Assembly: GCA_020442095.1 (NCBI GenBank)
Contig: JAGRKY010000768.1
Location: 1-5,987 of the forward strand
DNA: 5,987 bases
Origin: Bauldia sp.
Lineage (GTDB): Bacteria > Pseudomonadota > Alphaproteobacteria > Rhizobiales > Kaistiaceae
Reading direction: 5' to 3'
In this document: piece after piece, positions 1 to 5,528 of the stretch
Numbering within the stretch: the first letter of the stretch is position 1
How the letters are laid out: each line of letters opens with the position of its first letter
The notes under the pieces: model-generated
The model's input: the letters and a program-made list of their open reading frames with translations, nothing else
Database searches by the model: none
What the model was told of the DNA's origin: nothing
Position numbers and translations under genes: made by a program

Positions 1-269
1 CGCCGCCGCCCGCGGCATCGGCGTCGTCGGTCGCCGGCGAACCGATCACCATGCCCTTCGGCGACCTGACGATCAGCGAAGGCAAGATCGTCCGCTGGAC
101 CAAGGCCGACGGCGACGCGGTCGAGCCGGGCGAGCTCGTCGCCGAGATCGAGACCGACAAGTCCGTGGTCGAGATCGAGGCGCCGGCAGCCGGGCGGCTG
201 ACGATCGAACAGCAGCCGGGGACCGTCGTCCCGATGGGCGGCCGGATCGGCGTCGTCAGCCCGGCCTGA
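1..269 (+). CDS. C-terminal lipoyl domain of a partial protein, probably a 2-oxoacid dehydrogenase E1 component
   Basis: Only the 3' end is present, because the reading frame is open from the left edge (first full codon at base 3) to TGA at 267-269. The first ~15 residues are a Pro/Ala/Ser-rich flexible linker (PPPAASASSVAGE). A lipoyl domain of about 75 residues follows, with the classic landmarks ITMPFGDLTISEGKI, GDAVEPGE and EIETDKSVVEIEAPAAG. The lysine in ETDKS (codon 159-161) is the expected lipoylation site. The ATG at 51 lies inside the domain's first beta strand (ITMPF), so it is not a credible start. The linker implies that a larger domain lies upstream. The next gene is an E2-like protein that lacks its own lipoyl domain, so I infer that this is the tail of a thiamine-diphosphate-dependent E1 (beta or fused alpha-beta) subunit that carries the swinging arm. 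It could instead be an unusual E2 or a free lipoyl carrier; the missing upstream sequence would decide. The lipoyl domain is near certain, the parent protein is not. Confidence 0.8.
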   Translation, partial: PPPAASASSVAGEPITMPFGDLTISEGKIVRWTKADGDAVEPGELVAEIETDKSVVEIEAPAAGRLTIEQQPGTVVPMGGRIGVVSPA

Positions 270-287
270 CCCAGAAACACCGGGACC

Positions 288-294
288 GGGAGGA
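288..294 (+). promoter_or_regulatory. Ribosome binding site supporting the GTG start of the E2-like gene
   Basis: GGGAGGA lies 7 nt upstream of the GTG at 302-304. This spacing supports GTG over internal ATGs as the start. The surrounding 14 nt (287-300) differ by one base from the leader of the SDR gene at 2750-2763. Confidence 0.75.
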
Positions 295-301
295 AACCGC
301 C

Positions 302-1000
302 GTGACGTCCAAGCTTGCGTCGACTGCCCAGCAAGCGGGACCGCGCGTCCCGTCGACACCCTATGCCCGCCGCCTTGCCCGCGAGCGCGGCATTCCCCTC
401 GCCGCATTGAGCGGAACGGGGCCGAACGGCCGCCTGACGGGGAGGGACGTCCTTGCTTTCGTCCCCGCAGCCGGAACCGCCACCACATCTCATGCGCCTG
501 CTACGTCTTATTCCTCTGCCGCGGCCATCGCCGCCTCGGTCTCGCTTGAATCGATTGCGCGCCTCCTGTCCCAGTTCGGCGACGTCGAGCCGGCGATCGA
601 TCTCACCGATGTCTGCCTCAAGGCGACCGCGGCGGCGCTTCGTGGGACGTCGGCATTGCCGGATGCCGTGATCCGTTTCGGCGACCGGCCGATGGCCGGC
701 CTCGCGCGGCTGACCCTTGGTGCCATCGCGGCTTTGCGGAATGAAGGCGGGACGGAAGACGGCCAAGCCGACGGACCGGTGCTCGTCCTTTCCCGGATCG
801 ACCGCGCCGGTCTCCGGCCGGTCGCCATGCCCGTCCCCCAGGGCGCGGCGGCACGGCTGGTCGTCGCCGGCACCGCAGATTCGGATCGCGCCGACTGTCT
901 TTTCAGCTACGATCCGACGCTGATCGACGACACCGCCGCCGCAGACCTCCTCCTCGCCTTCAAGGATGCCATGGAGATACCGCTCCGGCTGATCGTCTGA
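302..1000 (+). CDS. E2-like protein: E3/E1-binding domain plus degenerate acyltransferase domain
   Basis: This 232-residue protein begins at a GTG with a strong ribosome binding site. Residues ~18-53 form a peripheral subunit-binding domain, with TPYARRLARERGIPL then GTGPNGRLTGRDV. In 2-oxoacid dehydrogenase complexes this domain tethers E1 or E3 to the core. A low-complexity Ala/Thr/Ser linker follows (~55-78). Residues ~80-232 resemble a shortened E2 catalytic (CAT-like) domain: ISVNDFVLKA-like text at DLTDVCLKATAAALR, and a typical E2 ending with a final helix, ADLLLAFKDAMEIPLRLIV. Three points are abnormal. No lipoyl domain is present. The catalytic domain is ~150 residues instead of the usual ~230. 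The active-site signature DHRxxDG reads DPTLIDD (204-210), so the catalytic His is Pro205 and the final Gly is Asp. The likely role is a scaffold or adaptor for the lipoyl-bearing protein encoded upstream. Acyl transfer to CoA by the usual mechanism seems unlikely. The binding domain is secure; the function is inferred. Confidence 0.85.
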   Translation: MTSKLASTAQQAGPRVPSTPYARRLARERGIPLAALSGTGPNGRLTGRDVLAFVPAAGTATTSHAPATSYSSAAAIAASVSLESIARLLSQFGDVEPAIDLTDVCLKATAAALRGTSALPDAVIRFGDRPMAGLARLTLGAIAALRNEGGTEDGQADGPVLVLSRIDRAGLRPVAMPVPQGAAARLVVAGTADSDRADCLFSYDPTLIDDTAAADLLLAFKDAMEIPLRLIV

Positions 1001-1030
1001 TCGGACGCCGGCCGGAACTGGGGGGATTGC

Positions 1031-2143
1031 ATGGCCATTGAACACATAGAGGGGAAGCTCGGGACCGCTGAGGACCTGACGCTTTACGTCCACGACCTGC
1101 TTGCCGCGGCGGGTGCCGACGAGCCGAGCGCGGCGGCTGTCGCTCGCTCGGTGATCGACGCTTCGTCGCGTGGCGTCGACACCCATGGCATCAGGCTCGT
1201 GCCCTGGTACATGCAGATGGTCGAGGGCGGCCGGATCAACTTAAACCCGACCGTCACCTTCGAGCGGAAGGCGCCGGCCGTCGGCCATGTCGATTCCGGC
1301 GACGGCTTCGGCCATCGCGCGAGTTATCGGGCGATCGAGGAAGGCTGCGCCATGGCGGCCGAAAGCGGCATCGCGGCGATCACCGTCGGCCGCTCGACCC
1401 ACCACGGCGCGACCGGCGTCTACACGCTTGCCGCGGCGCGCAAGGGCTTCGCCGCCATCGGCATGACCCATGCGGACCCGGCCGTCGTTCCCTATGGCGG
1501 GGTCCGCGCCTTCTTCGGCACCAATCCGATCAGCTTCGCGGTTCCCGCTCCCGGCGAGGAACCGATCCTGCTCGACATGGCGACCAGCGCGGTTCCCTAT
1601 AATCGCGTCTTTCTCCGCCGCGCCACCGGGACGCCGCTGCCGCCGGAGGTCGCCGTCGACAAGGATGGGCATTTCACGGAGGACCCCCACGCGGCGGTGG
1701 CGCTCCAGTCGCTCGGCGGCGGTGGCTTCGGCTACAAGGGCTCCGGCCTCGCGGCGATGGTCGACATCCTCTGCTCGGCCTTCACCGGCATGGGCCACAG
1801 CGCGACGATGGCCCCGTTCAGCGGGCCGGATTTCAGCAAGCCGATCCCGATCGGCCAGTTCTTCCTCATCCTCAATCCGGCTGCCTTCCAGGCGCTCACT
1901 GCCTTCGATGCGCGTATCGCCGCCTTCCTCCGCGATCTCCGCAACGAGCCCGGCCATCCCGGCCAAAAGGTAATGGCGCCGGGCGACCCCGAACATGCGG
2001 AAGCCAGGCGCCGGCGGGAAAACGGCATACCCGTCGACCGGGTGACCTGGAAGGCGCTCGGCGAGTCGGCGGAGAAATACGGCGTCGCCGTGCCGAAGGT
2101 GGCCGACACCGCCGACGCGACCACACGGGAGGATGGTGCATGA
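1031..2143 (+). CDS. Ldh-family NAD(P)-dependent 2-hydroxyacid dehydrogenase (malate/L-lactate/ureidoglycolate type)
   Basis: This 370-residue cytosolic oxidoreductase belongs to the malate/L-lactate dehydrogenase (Ldh_2) family, whose NAD(P)-binding fold differs from the Rossmann fold. Members oxidise 2-hydroxyacids such as malate, L-lactate, sulfolactate or ureidoglycolate to the 2-oxoacid. Family landmarks occur in order: SRGVDTHGIR (residues 46-55, with the conserved His52), GRSTHHGATGVYT (120-132, His124/His125), FFGTNPISFAVP (161-172), LDMATS (181-186) and GFGYKGSGLA (232-241). The length is slightly above the family's usual 330-360 because of a charged C-terminal tail (~355-370). The ATG at 1031 is preceded by GGGGGG at 1020-1025, with no better alternative. 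The gene starts 30 nt after the E2-like gene, and its stop overlaps the next start (ATGA), so translation of the two is probably coupled. The substrate cannot be read from the sequence. Its position next to a 2-oxoacid dehydrogenase suggests that it makes the 2-oxoacid substrate of that complex. Confidence 0.92.
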   Translation: MAIEHIEGKLGTAEDLTLYVHDLLAAAGADEPSAAAVARSVIDASSRGVDTHGIRLVPWYMQMVEGGRINLNPTVTFERKAPAVGHVDSGDGFGHRASYRAIEEGCAMAAESGIAAITVGRSTHHGATGVYTLAAARKGFAAIGMTHADPAVVPYGGVRAFFGTNPISFAVPAPGEEPILLDMATSAVPYNRVFLRRATGTPLPPEVAVDKDGHFTEDPHAAVALQSLGGGGFGYKGSGLAAMVDILCSAFTGMGHSATMAPFSGPDFSKPIPIGQFFLILNPAAFQALTAFDARIAAFLRDLRNEPGHPGQKVMAPGDPEHAEARRRRENGIPVDRVTWKALGESAEKYGVAVPKVADTADATTREDGA

Positions 2144-2733
2144 AGATAGCGGCCGAAGGCAGGACCGCGCTGGTCATCGGCGGGCAGGGTACGGTCGGAC
2201 AGGCGATCGTCGCCGCCCTGTCGGCGAGCGGCGCCACCGTCATCGAGGCCTCGTCGGCGAAAGAAGCCGTCGCCGCCGCATCGCGCGCTTTCCTGTTCGT
2301 CCATATCAGCGATGCCGTCGCTGCGAACCTGTCGGACCCCGGAGACGGCCGGGACGAGGCTGCGACCTTCGAAGCGACCGCCCGCGCCGTCGCGTCCTCG
2401 GCCGAGCGGATCGTCCATGTGATCTCCGCCGCGGGCGTCGTGCCGCTCCGCAACGCGGCGTCCTTTTCGGCCCATCAGGCGGCGCTTGCCTCCCTGACGC
2501 GGACGCTCGCCATGGAACTGGCGCCCCGCGTCGCGGTCAACGCGCTGGCGGTCGGCGGCGTCGACGATGCCGGCGAACGTTTCGTCCGGCATTCGCCGCT
2601 CAAGCGGTCGGGAACGCCCGCCGAGATCGCCAATGCCGCGCTGTTCCTCGCCGATCCGGCGAACACCTACACCACCGGCCATGTCATGACCGTCGATGGC
2701 GGCTGGTCGGTCGGCTACGCCCGGGATTTCTGA
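2140..2733 (+). CDS. Short SDR-like protein lacking catalytic Tyr and Lys (probable pseudoenzyme)
   Basis: This 197-residue protein resembles a short-chain dehydrogenase/reductase but is ~50 residues shorter than the usual 245-260. The N-terminus keeps a nucleotide-binding loop, IGGQGTVGQAI (13-23, a GGxGxxG form), and an acidic residue (Glu36) at the end of the second strand. The middle is contracted. The NNAG motif is absent, with VHISDA (54-59) in its place. The C-terminal half aligns with SDRs: VISAAG (94-99), a helix ending LTRTLAMELAPR, VNALAVGG, and TGHVMTVDGGW near the end. The YxxxK catalytic pair reads FSAHQ (109-113), so Tyr is Phe109 and Lys is Gln113. Classical SDR hydride transfer is therefore not expected. 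GGGAGG at 2127-2132 and the 4-nt ATGA overlap with the Ldh gene support the start. The frame is intact and codon use is normal, so it is not a decayed pseudogene. A structural or regulatory partner of the adjacent SDR is possible (inference). Confidence 0.85.
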   Translation: MKIAAEGRTALVIGGQGTVGQAIVAALSASGATVIEASSAKEAVAAASRAFLFVHISDAVAANLSDPGDGRDEAATFEATARAVASSAERIVHVISAAGVVPLRNAASFSAHQAALASLTRTLAMELAPRVAVNALAVGGVDDAGERFVRHSPLKRSGTPAEIANAALFLADPANTYTTGHVMTVDGGWSVGYARDF

Positions 2734-2763
2734 TGATGAGCATGCTGAGCGGGAGGAAGCCGC

Positions 2764-3540
2764 ATGGACGTTGATCTCGGGGGCCGCGTCGCCTTCGTCA
2801 CCGGCGCCGCCGGCGGAATCGGCCGGGCCACCGTCCGCCGGCTGGCGGATTGCGGCGCCGCGATCGTGGTTGCCGACATCAACGGCGACGGCGCGCGCGA
2901 GGTCGCGGCCGAATTGCCGCGGGCGATTGCCGCCACCGTCGACATCCGCGACCAGGCGGCGATCGACGCCGCCATCGCCGCGACCCTCGACGCCTTCGGC
3001 CGGCTCGACATCCTGGTCAACAATGCCGGCGTCAACACCTTCAAGGATCGCGTCGATATCGATGCCTTTCCGGTCGAGGAATGGCATCGGATCATCGGCA
3101 TCGACCTCGACGGCCTCTACCTGATGAGCAAGGCCGCGGCGAAGCCGATGATCGCGGCCGGCGGCGGCAGGATCGTCAACATCGCCTCGGTGGTCGGCGT
3201 TACCGCCATGCGGCTGCAATGCGCCTTCGCCGCTGCCAAGGCCGGCGTCATCCATCTCACCCGGGCGATGGCGCTGGAGCTCGGGCCGAAGGGGATCATC
3301 GTCAACACGATCGCGCCGGGCTCGGTGATGACCGAGGGCACCCGGAAGCTCTTCTACGGCGAGGACGGGTCGTTCCGGGCGCAGACGGCGGAGTTCATGA
3401 AGCATATCCCGCTCGGTCGCCCGGCGACCGGCGAGGAGATCGCCGAAGGGATCCTCTTCCTCGCCGCGCCGGAGAATTCCTACATGACCGGCCATCTGCT
3501 GATGGTCGATGGTGGCTGGACCGCCGGCTACATGTTCTGA
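2764..3540 (+). CDS. SDR-family oxidoreductase with catalytic Tyr replaced by Phe
   Basis: This full-length (258-residue) short-chain dehydrogenase/reductase has the classical SDR layout. It has a TGAAGGIGRA cofactor loop (13-22), Asp38 at the end of the second strand (favouring NAD over NADP), LVNNAG (84-89), the catalytic-type Ser142 in NIASVVG, Lys159, PGS (the IAPGSVMTEGT segment) and a TGHLLMVDGGW ending. The active site is not canonical. Spaced 13 residues after Ser142, the YxxxK motif reads FAAAK (155-159), so the acid/base Tyr is Phe155 (codon TTC, 3226-3228). The tetrad Asn position (the usual NLxG) reads DLDG with Asp114. All structural motifs are intact, so either the subfamily uses another proton donor or the protein binds cofactor without ordinary reductase chemistry. 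GGGAGG at 2751-2756, 7 nt before the ATG, supports the start. The last 15 residues closely match the preceding short SDR, which suggests a diverged tandem duplication. It is the last gene of the plus-strand set. Confidence 0.9.
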   Translation: MDVDLGGRVAFVTGAAGGIGRATVRRLADCGAAIVVADINGDGAREVAAELPRAIAATVDIRDQAAIDAAIAATLDAFGRLDILVNNAGVNTFKDRVDIDAFPVEEWHRIIGIDLDGLYLMSKAAAKPMIAAGGGRIVNIASVVGVTAMRLQCAFAAAKAGVIHLTRAMALELGPKGIIVNTIAPGSVMTEGTRKLFYGEDGSFRAQTAEFMKHIPLGRPATGEEIAEGILFLAAPENSYMTGHLLMVDGGWTAGYMF

Positions 3541-3548
3541 TCTCTGAC

Positions 3549-3555
3549 GGGAGGA
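3549..3555 (+). promoter_or_regulatory. Orphan Shine-Dalgarno-like heptamer after the last plus-strand gene
   Basis: GGGAGGA lies 8 nt after the SDR stop. It is the same heptamer found before the E2-like gene (288-294), the short SDR (2127-2133) and the SDR (2751-2757). No ATG, GTG or TTG occurs at a suitable distance downstream, and the convergent aldolase gene begins at its 3' end 19 nt later. It may be the remnant of a lost downstream gene, or chance. Confidence 0.35.
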
Positions 3556-3557
3556 GA

Positions 3558-3582
3558 TCGGGCAGTCGGGCAGTCAGCCCGA
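3558..3582. terminator. Tandem 8-nt repeat and small hairpin between convergent operons (weak terminator candidate)
   Basis: TCGGGCAG occurs twice in tandem (3558-3565 and 3566-3573). The second copy starts a perfect 6-bp inverted repeat, TCGGGC (3566-3571), loop AGTCA, GCCCGA (3577-3582). The first repeat copy could pair with the same right arm, giving an alternative larger loop. The hairpin overlaps the stop codon of the minus-strand aldolase and lies 25 nt past the plus-strand SDR stop. It is therefore placed to act on both transcripts. No T-tract follows on either strand, so it is not a classical intrinsic terminator. Confidence 0.3.
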
Positions 3583-4392
3583 ATACCCGCCCTTGCCGCC
3601 GTCCGACGGCGCCGCGTCCTCGCCGCGGTGGCTCTGCCACTCGGTCATCAGCCGCGTGATCGCCTGGCGGTAATAGAATATCTCGCTGCCGGCCGCGACC
3701 ATCGCGAAGCCGTCGTCGAAGACCTGCTGCCAGCTCCGGCCGATGCGCGGCACGCTGGCAAGCGGCTTGCCGGCGTCGCGCGCCGCCGTCATCGCCCTGT
3801 CGATCAGCGCCTCCACTTCCGGCGCGCCGGTCTGGCCGGGCAACCCGATGCTGCCCGAGAGATCGGTCGGGCCGATGAAGACGACATCGACGCCGTCGAC
3901 CGCGGCGATCTCGGCCGCGTTCTCCACCGCCTTCGCCGTCTCGATCTGGACGATGATCAGGAAGTTGTCGTCGGCCCGGTCGTAATAATCCTGCTGCAGC
4001 CCGTAGCTCGACGAGCGGGTGATGTCCCAGGCATTGCCGCGGGTGCCGCGCGGCGGGAAACGGCAGGCGGCGACGATCGCGCGGGCCTCGTCGGCGGTCT
4101 CGACCATCGGCACCAGCACCGCCTCGAGGCCGGCATCGACCAGCCGCTTGAGATAGACCGGATCCGACGACGGCACCCTGAGCACCATCGTCGCCTCGCC
4201 ACCGGAAGCGGCCCGCATCATGTCGATCGCATCCTGCAGGCCGCCCGGCCCGTGCTCCTGGTCGACAATGAAGAAATCGAAGCCGGCGATCGCGGCCATC
4301 TCGGCAAAGGTCGGCGACGCGCTTTGCAGCCAGGTGCCGAAGCATTTCTCGCCGGCGAGGATGCGGGCTTTGAGGCGGTTGGGGCGGAACAC
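3574..4392 (-). CDS. HpcH/HpaI-family class II aldolase
   Basis: This 272-residue cytosolic aldolase belongs to the HpcH/HpaI (2-keto-3-deoxy acid / 2,4-dihydroxyhept-2-ene-1,7-dioate) family. The family uses a divalent metal to form a pyruvate enolate and cleaves or builds 4-hydroxy-2-oxoacids. The family landmarks are all visible. FDFFIVDQEHGPG (38-50) contains the catalytic-type His47. Arg72 lies in VLRVP, and Asp86 in LVDAGLEAVLVPMVET. PPRGTRG spans 113-119. IVQIETAKAVEN (147-158) contains the metal ligand Glu151, and VDVVFIGPTDLS (168-179) contains the metal ligand Asp177. The last ~18 residues form a Gly/Ser/charged tail of no clear role. The start is GTG, with AGAGGA 7 nt upstream and a good N-terminal match to the family (NRLKARILAGE then FGTWLQ). 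It begins 30 nt after the hydroxyacid dehydrogenase stop and is the last gene of the minus-strand set. The neighbouring dehydratase-type gene suggests a 2-keto-3-deoxy sugar acid substrate (inference). Confidence 0.93.
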   Translation of the reverse strand: MFRPNRLKARILAGEKCFGTWLQSASPTFAEMAAIAGFDFFIVDQEHGPGGLQDAIDMMRAASGGEATMVLRVPSSDPVYLKRLVDAGLEAVLVPMVETADEARAIVAACRFPPRGTRGNAWDITRSSSYGLQQDYYDRADDNFLIIVQIETAKAVENAAEIAAVDGVDVVFIGPTDLSGSIGLPGQTGAPEVEALIDRAMTAARDAGKPLASVPRIGRSWQQVFDDGFAMVAAGSEIFYYRQAITRLMTEWQSHRGEDAAPSDGGKGGYSG

Positions 4393-4399
4393 GGGTTTT

Positions 4400-4405
4400 T
4401 CCTCT
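4400..4405 (-). promoter_or_regulatory. Ribosome binding site for the GTG start of the aldolase
   Basis: On the minus strand AGAGGA lies 7 nt before the GTG at 4392-4390. The next in-frame Met codons fall beyond the conserved DQEHGPG motif, so this GTG is the only plausible start. Confidence 0.65.
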
Positions 4406-4422
4406 GGTGGCGCGCCGGCCGG

Positions 4423-5511
4423 TCAGCCTGCGTTGGCGCGGAAACGAGCGAGCTTCGCCTGAAATCCCGGGCGGTCAAGCACATCCGGATTGACGATATT
4501 GTCGGGGACGATCCCCCGCGCCGCCTTCAGCATGCCCTCCGACATCGCGACGGTGGCGAGATGGGCGGCGTCGCGGGTCGCCGGCAGCCAGTGCGGCGTC
4601 AGGATGACATTGTCGAGGGCGAGCAGCGGATCGTCGAGCGGCAGCGGCTCATGCTCGAAGACGTCAAGCCCGGCGGCGGCGAACCAGCGCTCCCGCAGCG
4701 CCGTCGCCAATATGACCTGGTCGACGATCTCGCCGCGCGCGACGTTGATGAAGCAGGCACCCGGCTTCATCAGCCGGAAATGCCTCTCGCCGATCGAGTT
4801 GCGGGTCGTCTCGTCGAGCCGGTTGTGGAGGCTGACGAAGTCGGACCCGGCGAAGACGTCCTCGATGGTCGGCACGAGGGTCACGCCAAGCGCTGCCGCC
4901 GCGGCCGGCTCGGCGCGTGGCGAATAGGCGATCAGCTTCATCCCCCAGGGGGCTGCCAGCCGGGCCAGTTCGCGGCCGCTGGCGCCGAGCCCGACGATAC
5001 CGAGCGTCTTGCCCGGCAGGTCGGCGCCCATGGTCTCGGCCTGCAGGTCCCAGCGGCCGGTCCGCGCCAGGCGTTCCTGCTCGGGCAGCCGCTTGGCGAG
5101 CGCCAGCATCAAGAGGAAGGCCGAGGAGGCCGTCGCGTGGGTCAGCGCGTCCGGCGCGTTAAATACGGCGACGTCGTTGGCCGTGCAGGCTGCCATGTCG
5201 ATCTTGTCGGTGCCGGCACCGGCGCGGCCGATGACGACGAGGTTGTCGGCGCCGTTGGCGAAGGCGGATGCCTTGACCCAGGGCCGGAAGATGACGATGC
5301 CGTTCGCCTCGGCGACGTGGTGGGGCTCGATCTCCAGCGAATAGAGCCGGTCCCAGTAGGTCGCGTCGCCCGGTGCCGGGCTCTGGTCGCGGAGGAAACC
5401 GTAGCCGACGAACGGCACCCCCTCGTAATAGTCGAGGGCGATGTCGCCGACGCCGATCGCGCCGTCTTCGTTCAGGTAGTCGCCCGTATAGCGGATCGCG
5501 AAGGGTTCCAT
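4423..5511 (-). CDS. D-isomer-specific 2-hydroxyacid dehydrogenase (phosphoglycerate dehydrogenase-like)
   Basis: This 362-residue enzyme interconverts a 2-oxoacid and a D-2-hydroxyacid with a nicotinamide cofactor. It has the split substrate-binding domain typical of the family, with an unusually long N-terminal part (~80 residues before VIFRPWV). Numbered from the ATG, IGRAGAGTDKID (94-105) precedes the cofactor domain. The Rossmann loop is GIVGLGASGREL (171-182). The catalytic triad is present: Arg259 in INVARGEIVD, Glu288 in GLDVFEHEPLP and His307 in LTPHWLP. After the second cofactor-domain strand the text is YSPR (196-199), not the Asp usual in NAD-specific enzymes, so cofactor preference is uncertain. 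I chose ATG 5511-5509 because GGGGGA (5526-5521) sits 9 nt upstream. A GTG at 5532-5530 in the same frame would add seven residues (MSGGRDG) and overlap the upstream stop as GTGA. The gene lies between the dehydratase-type gene and the aldolase. Substrate is unknown. Confidence 0.93.
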   Translation of the reverse strand: MEPFAIRYTGDYLNEDGAIGVGDIALDYYEGVPFVGYGFLRDQSPAPGDATYWDRLYSLEIEPHHVAEANGIVIFRPWVKASAFANGADNLVVIGRAGAGTDKIDMAACTANDVAVFNAPDALTHATASSAFLLMLALAKRLPEQERLARTGRWDLQAETMGADLPGKTLGIVGLGASGRELARLAAPWGMKLIAYSPRAEPAAAAALGVTLVPTIEDVFAGSDFVSLHNRLDETTRNSIGERHFRLMKPGACFINVARGEIVDQVILATALRERWFAAAGLDVFEHEPLPLDDPLLALDNVILTPHWLPATRDAAHLATVAMSEGMLKAARGIVPDNIVNPDVLDRPGFQAKLARFRANAG

Positions 5512-5520
5512 GCCGTCCCG

Positions 5521-5526
5521 TCCCCC
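5521..5526 (-). promoter_or_regulatory. Ribosome binding site favouring ATG 5511 for the hydroxyacid dehydrogenase
   Basis: On the minus strand GGGGGA precedes the ATG by 9 nt. The competing GTG at 5532 has only a weak AAGG upstream, but it forms a GTGA overlap with the preceding stop, which can support translational coupling. The choice is therefore moderate, not certain. Confidence 0.5.
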
Positions 5527-5528
5527 GC

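Noticed and set aside
51..269. A stand-alone 72-residue lipoyl protein starting at ATG 51.
   Set aside because: The ATG lies within the first strand of the lipoyl fold (ITMPF), the frame stays open upstream through a Pro/Ala linker, and no ribosome binding site precedes it.
1241..1996. A 251-codon minus-strand frame inside the Ldh gene.
   Set aside because: A shadow of the GC-rich coding sequence, with no family features.
2140..2733. The short SDR-like gene as a decaying pseudogene.
   Set aside because: The frame is intact, the ribosome binding site and ATGA coupling are good, the codon bias is normal and the C-terminal segment is conserved. Loss of catalytic residues alone does not show decay.
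2133..2774. A 213-codon plus-strand frame overlapping the short SDR in another frame.
   Set aside because: Arg-rich nonsense composition, whereas the SDR frame has a ribosome binding site, a coupled start and clear SDR motifs.
1732..3495. A 587-codon open frame on the minus strand across the Ldh and both SDR genes.
   Set aside because: Low-complexity charged composition and no motif. It lies fully over three well-supported plus-strand genes.
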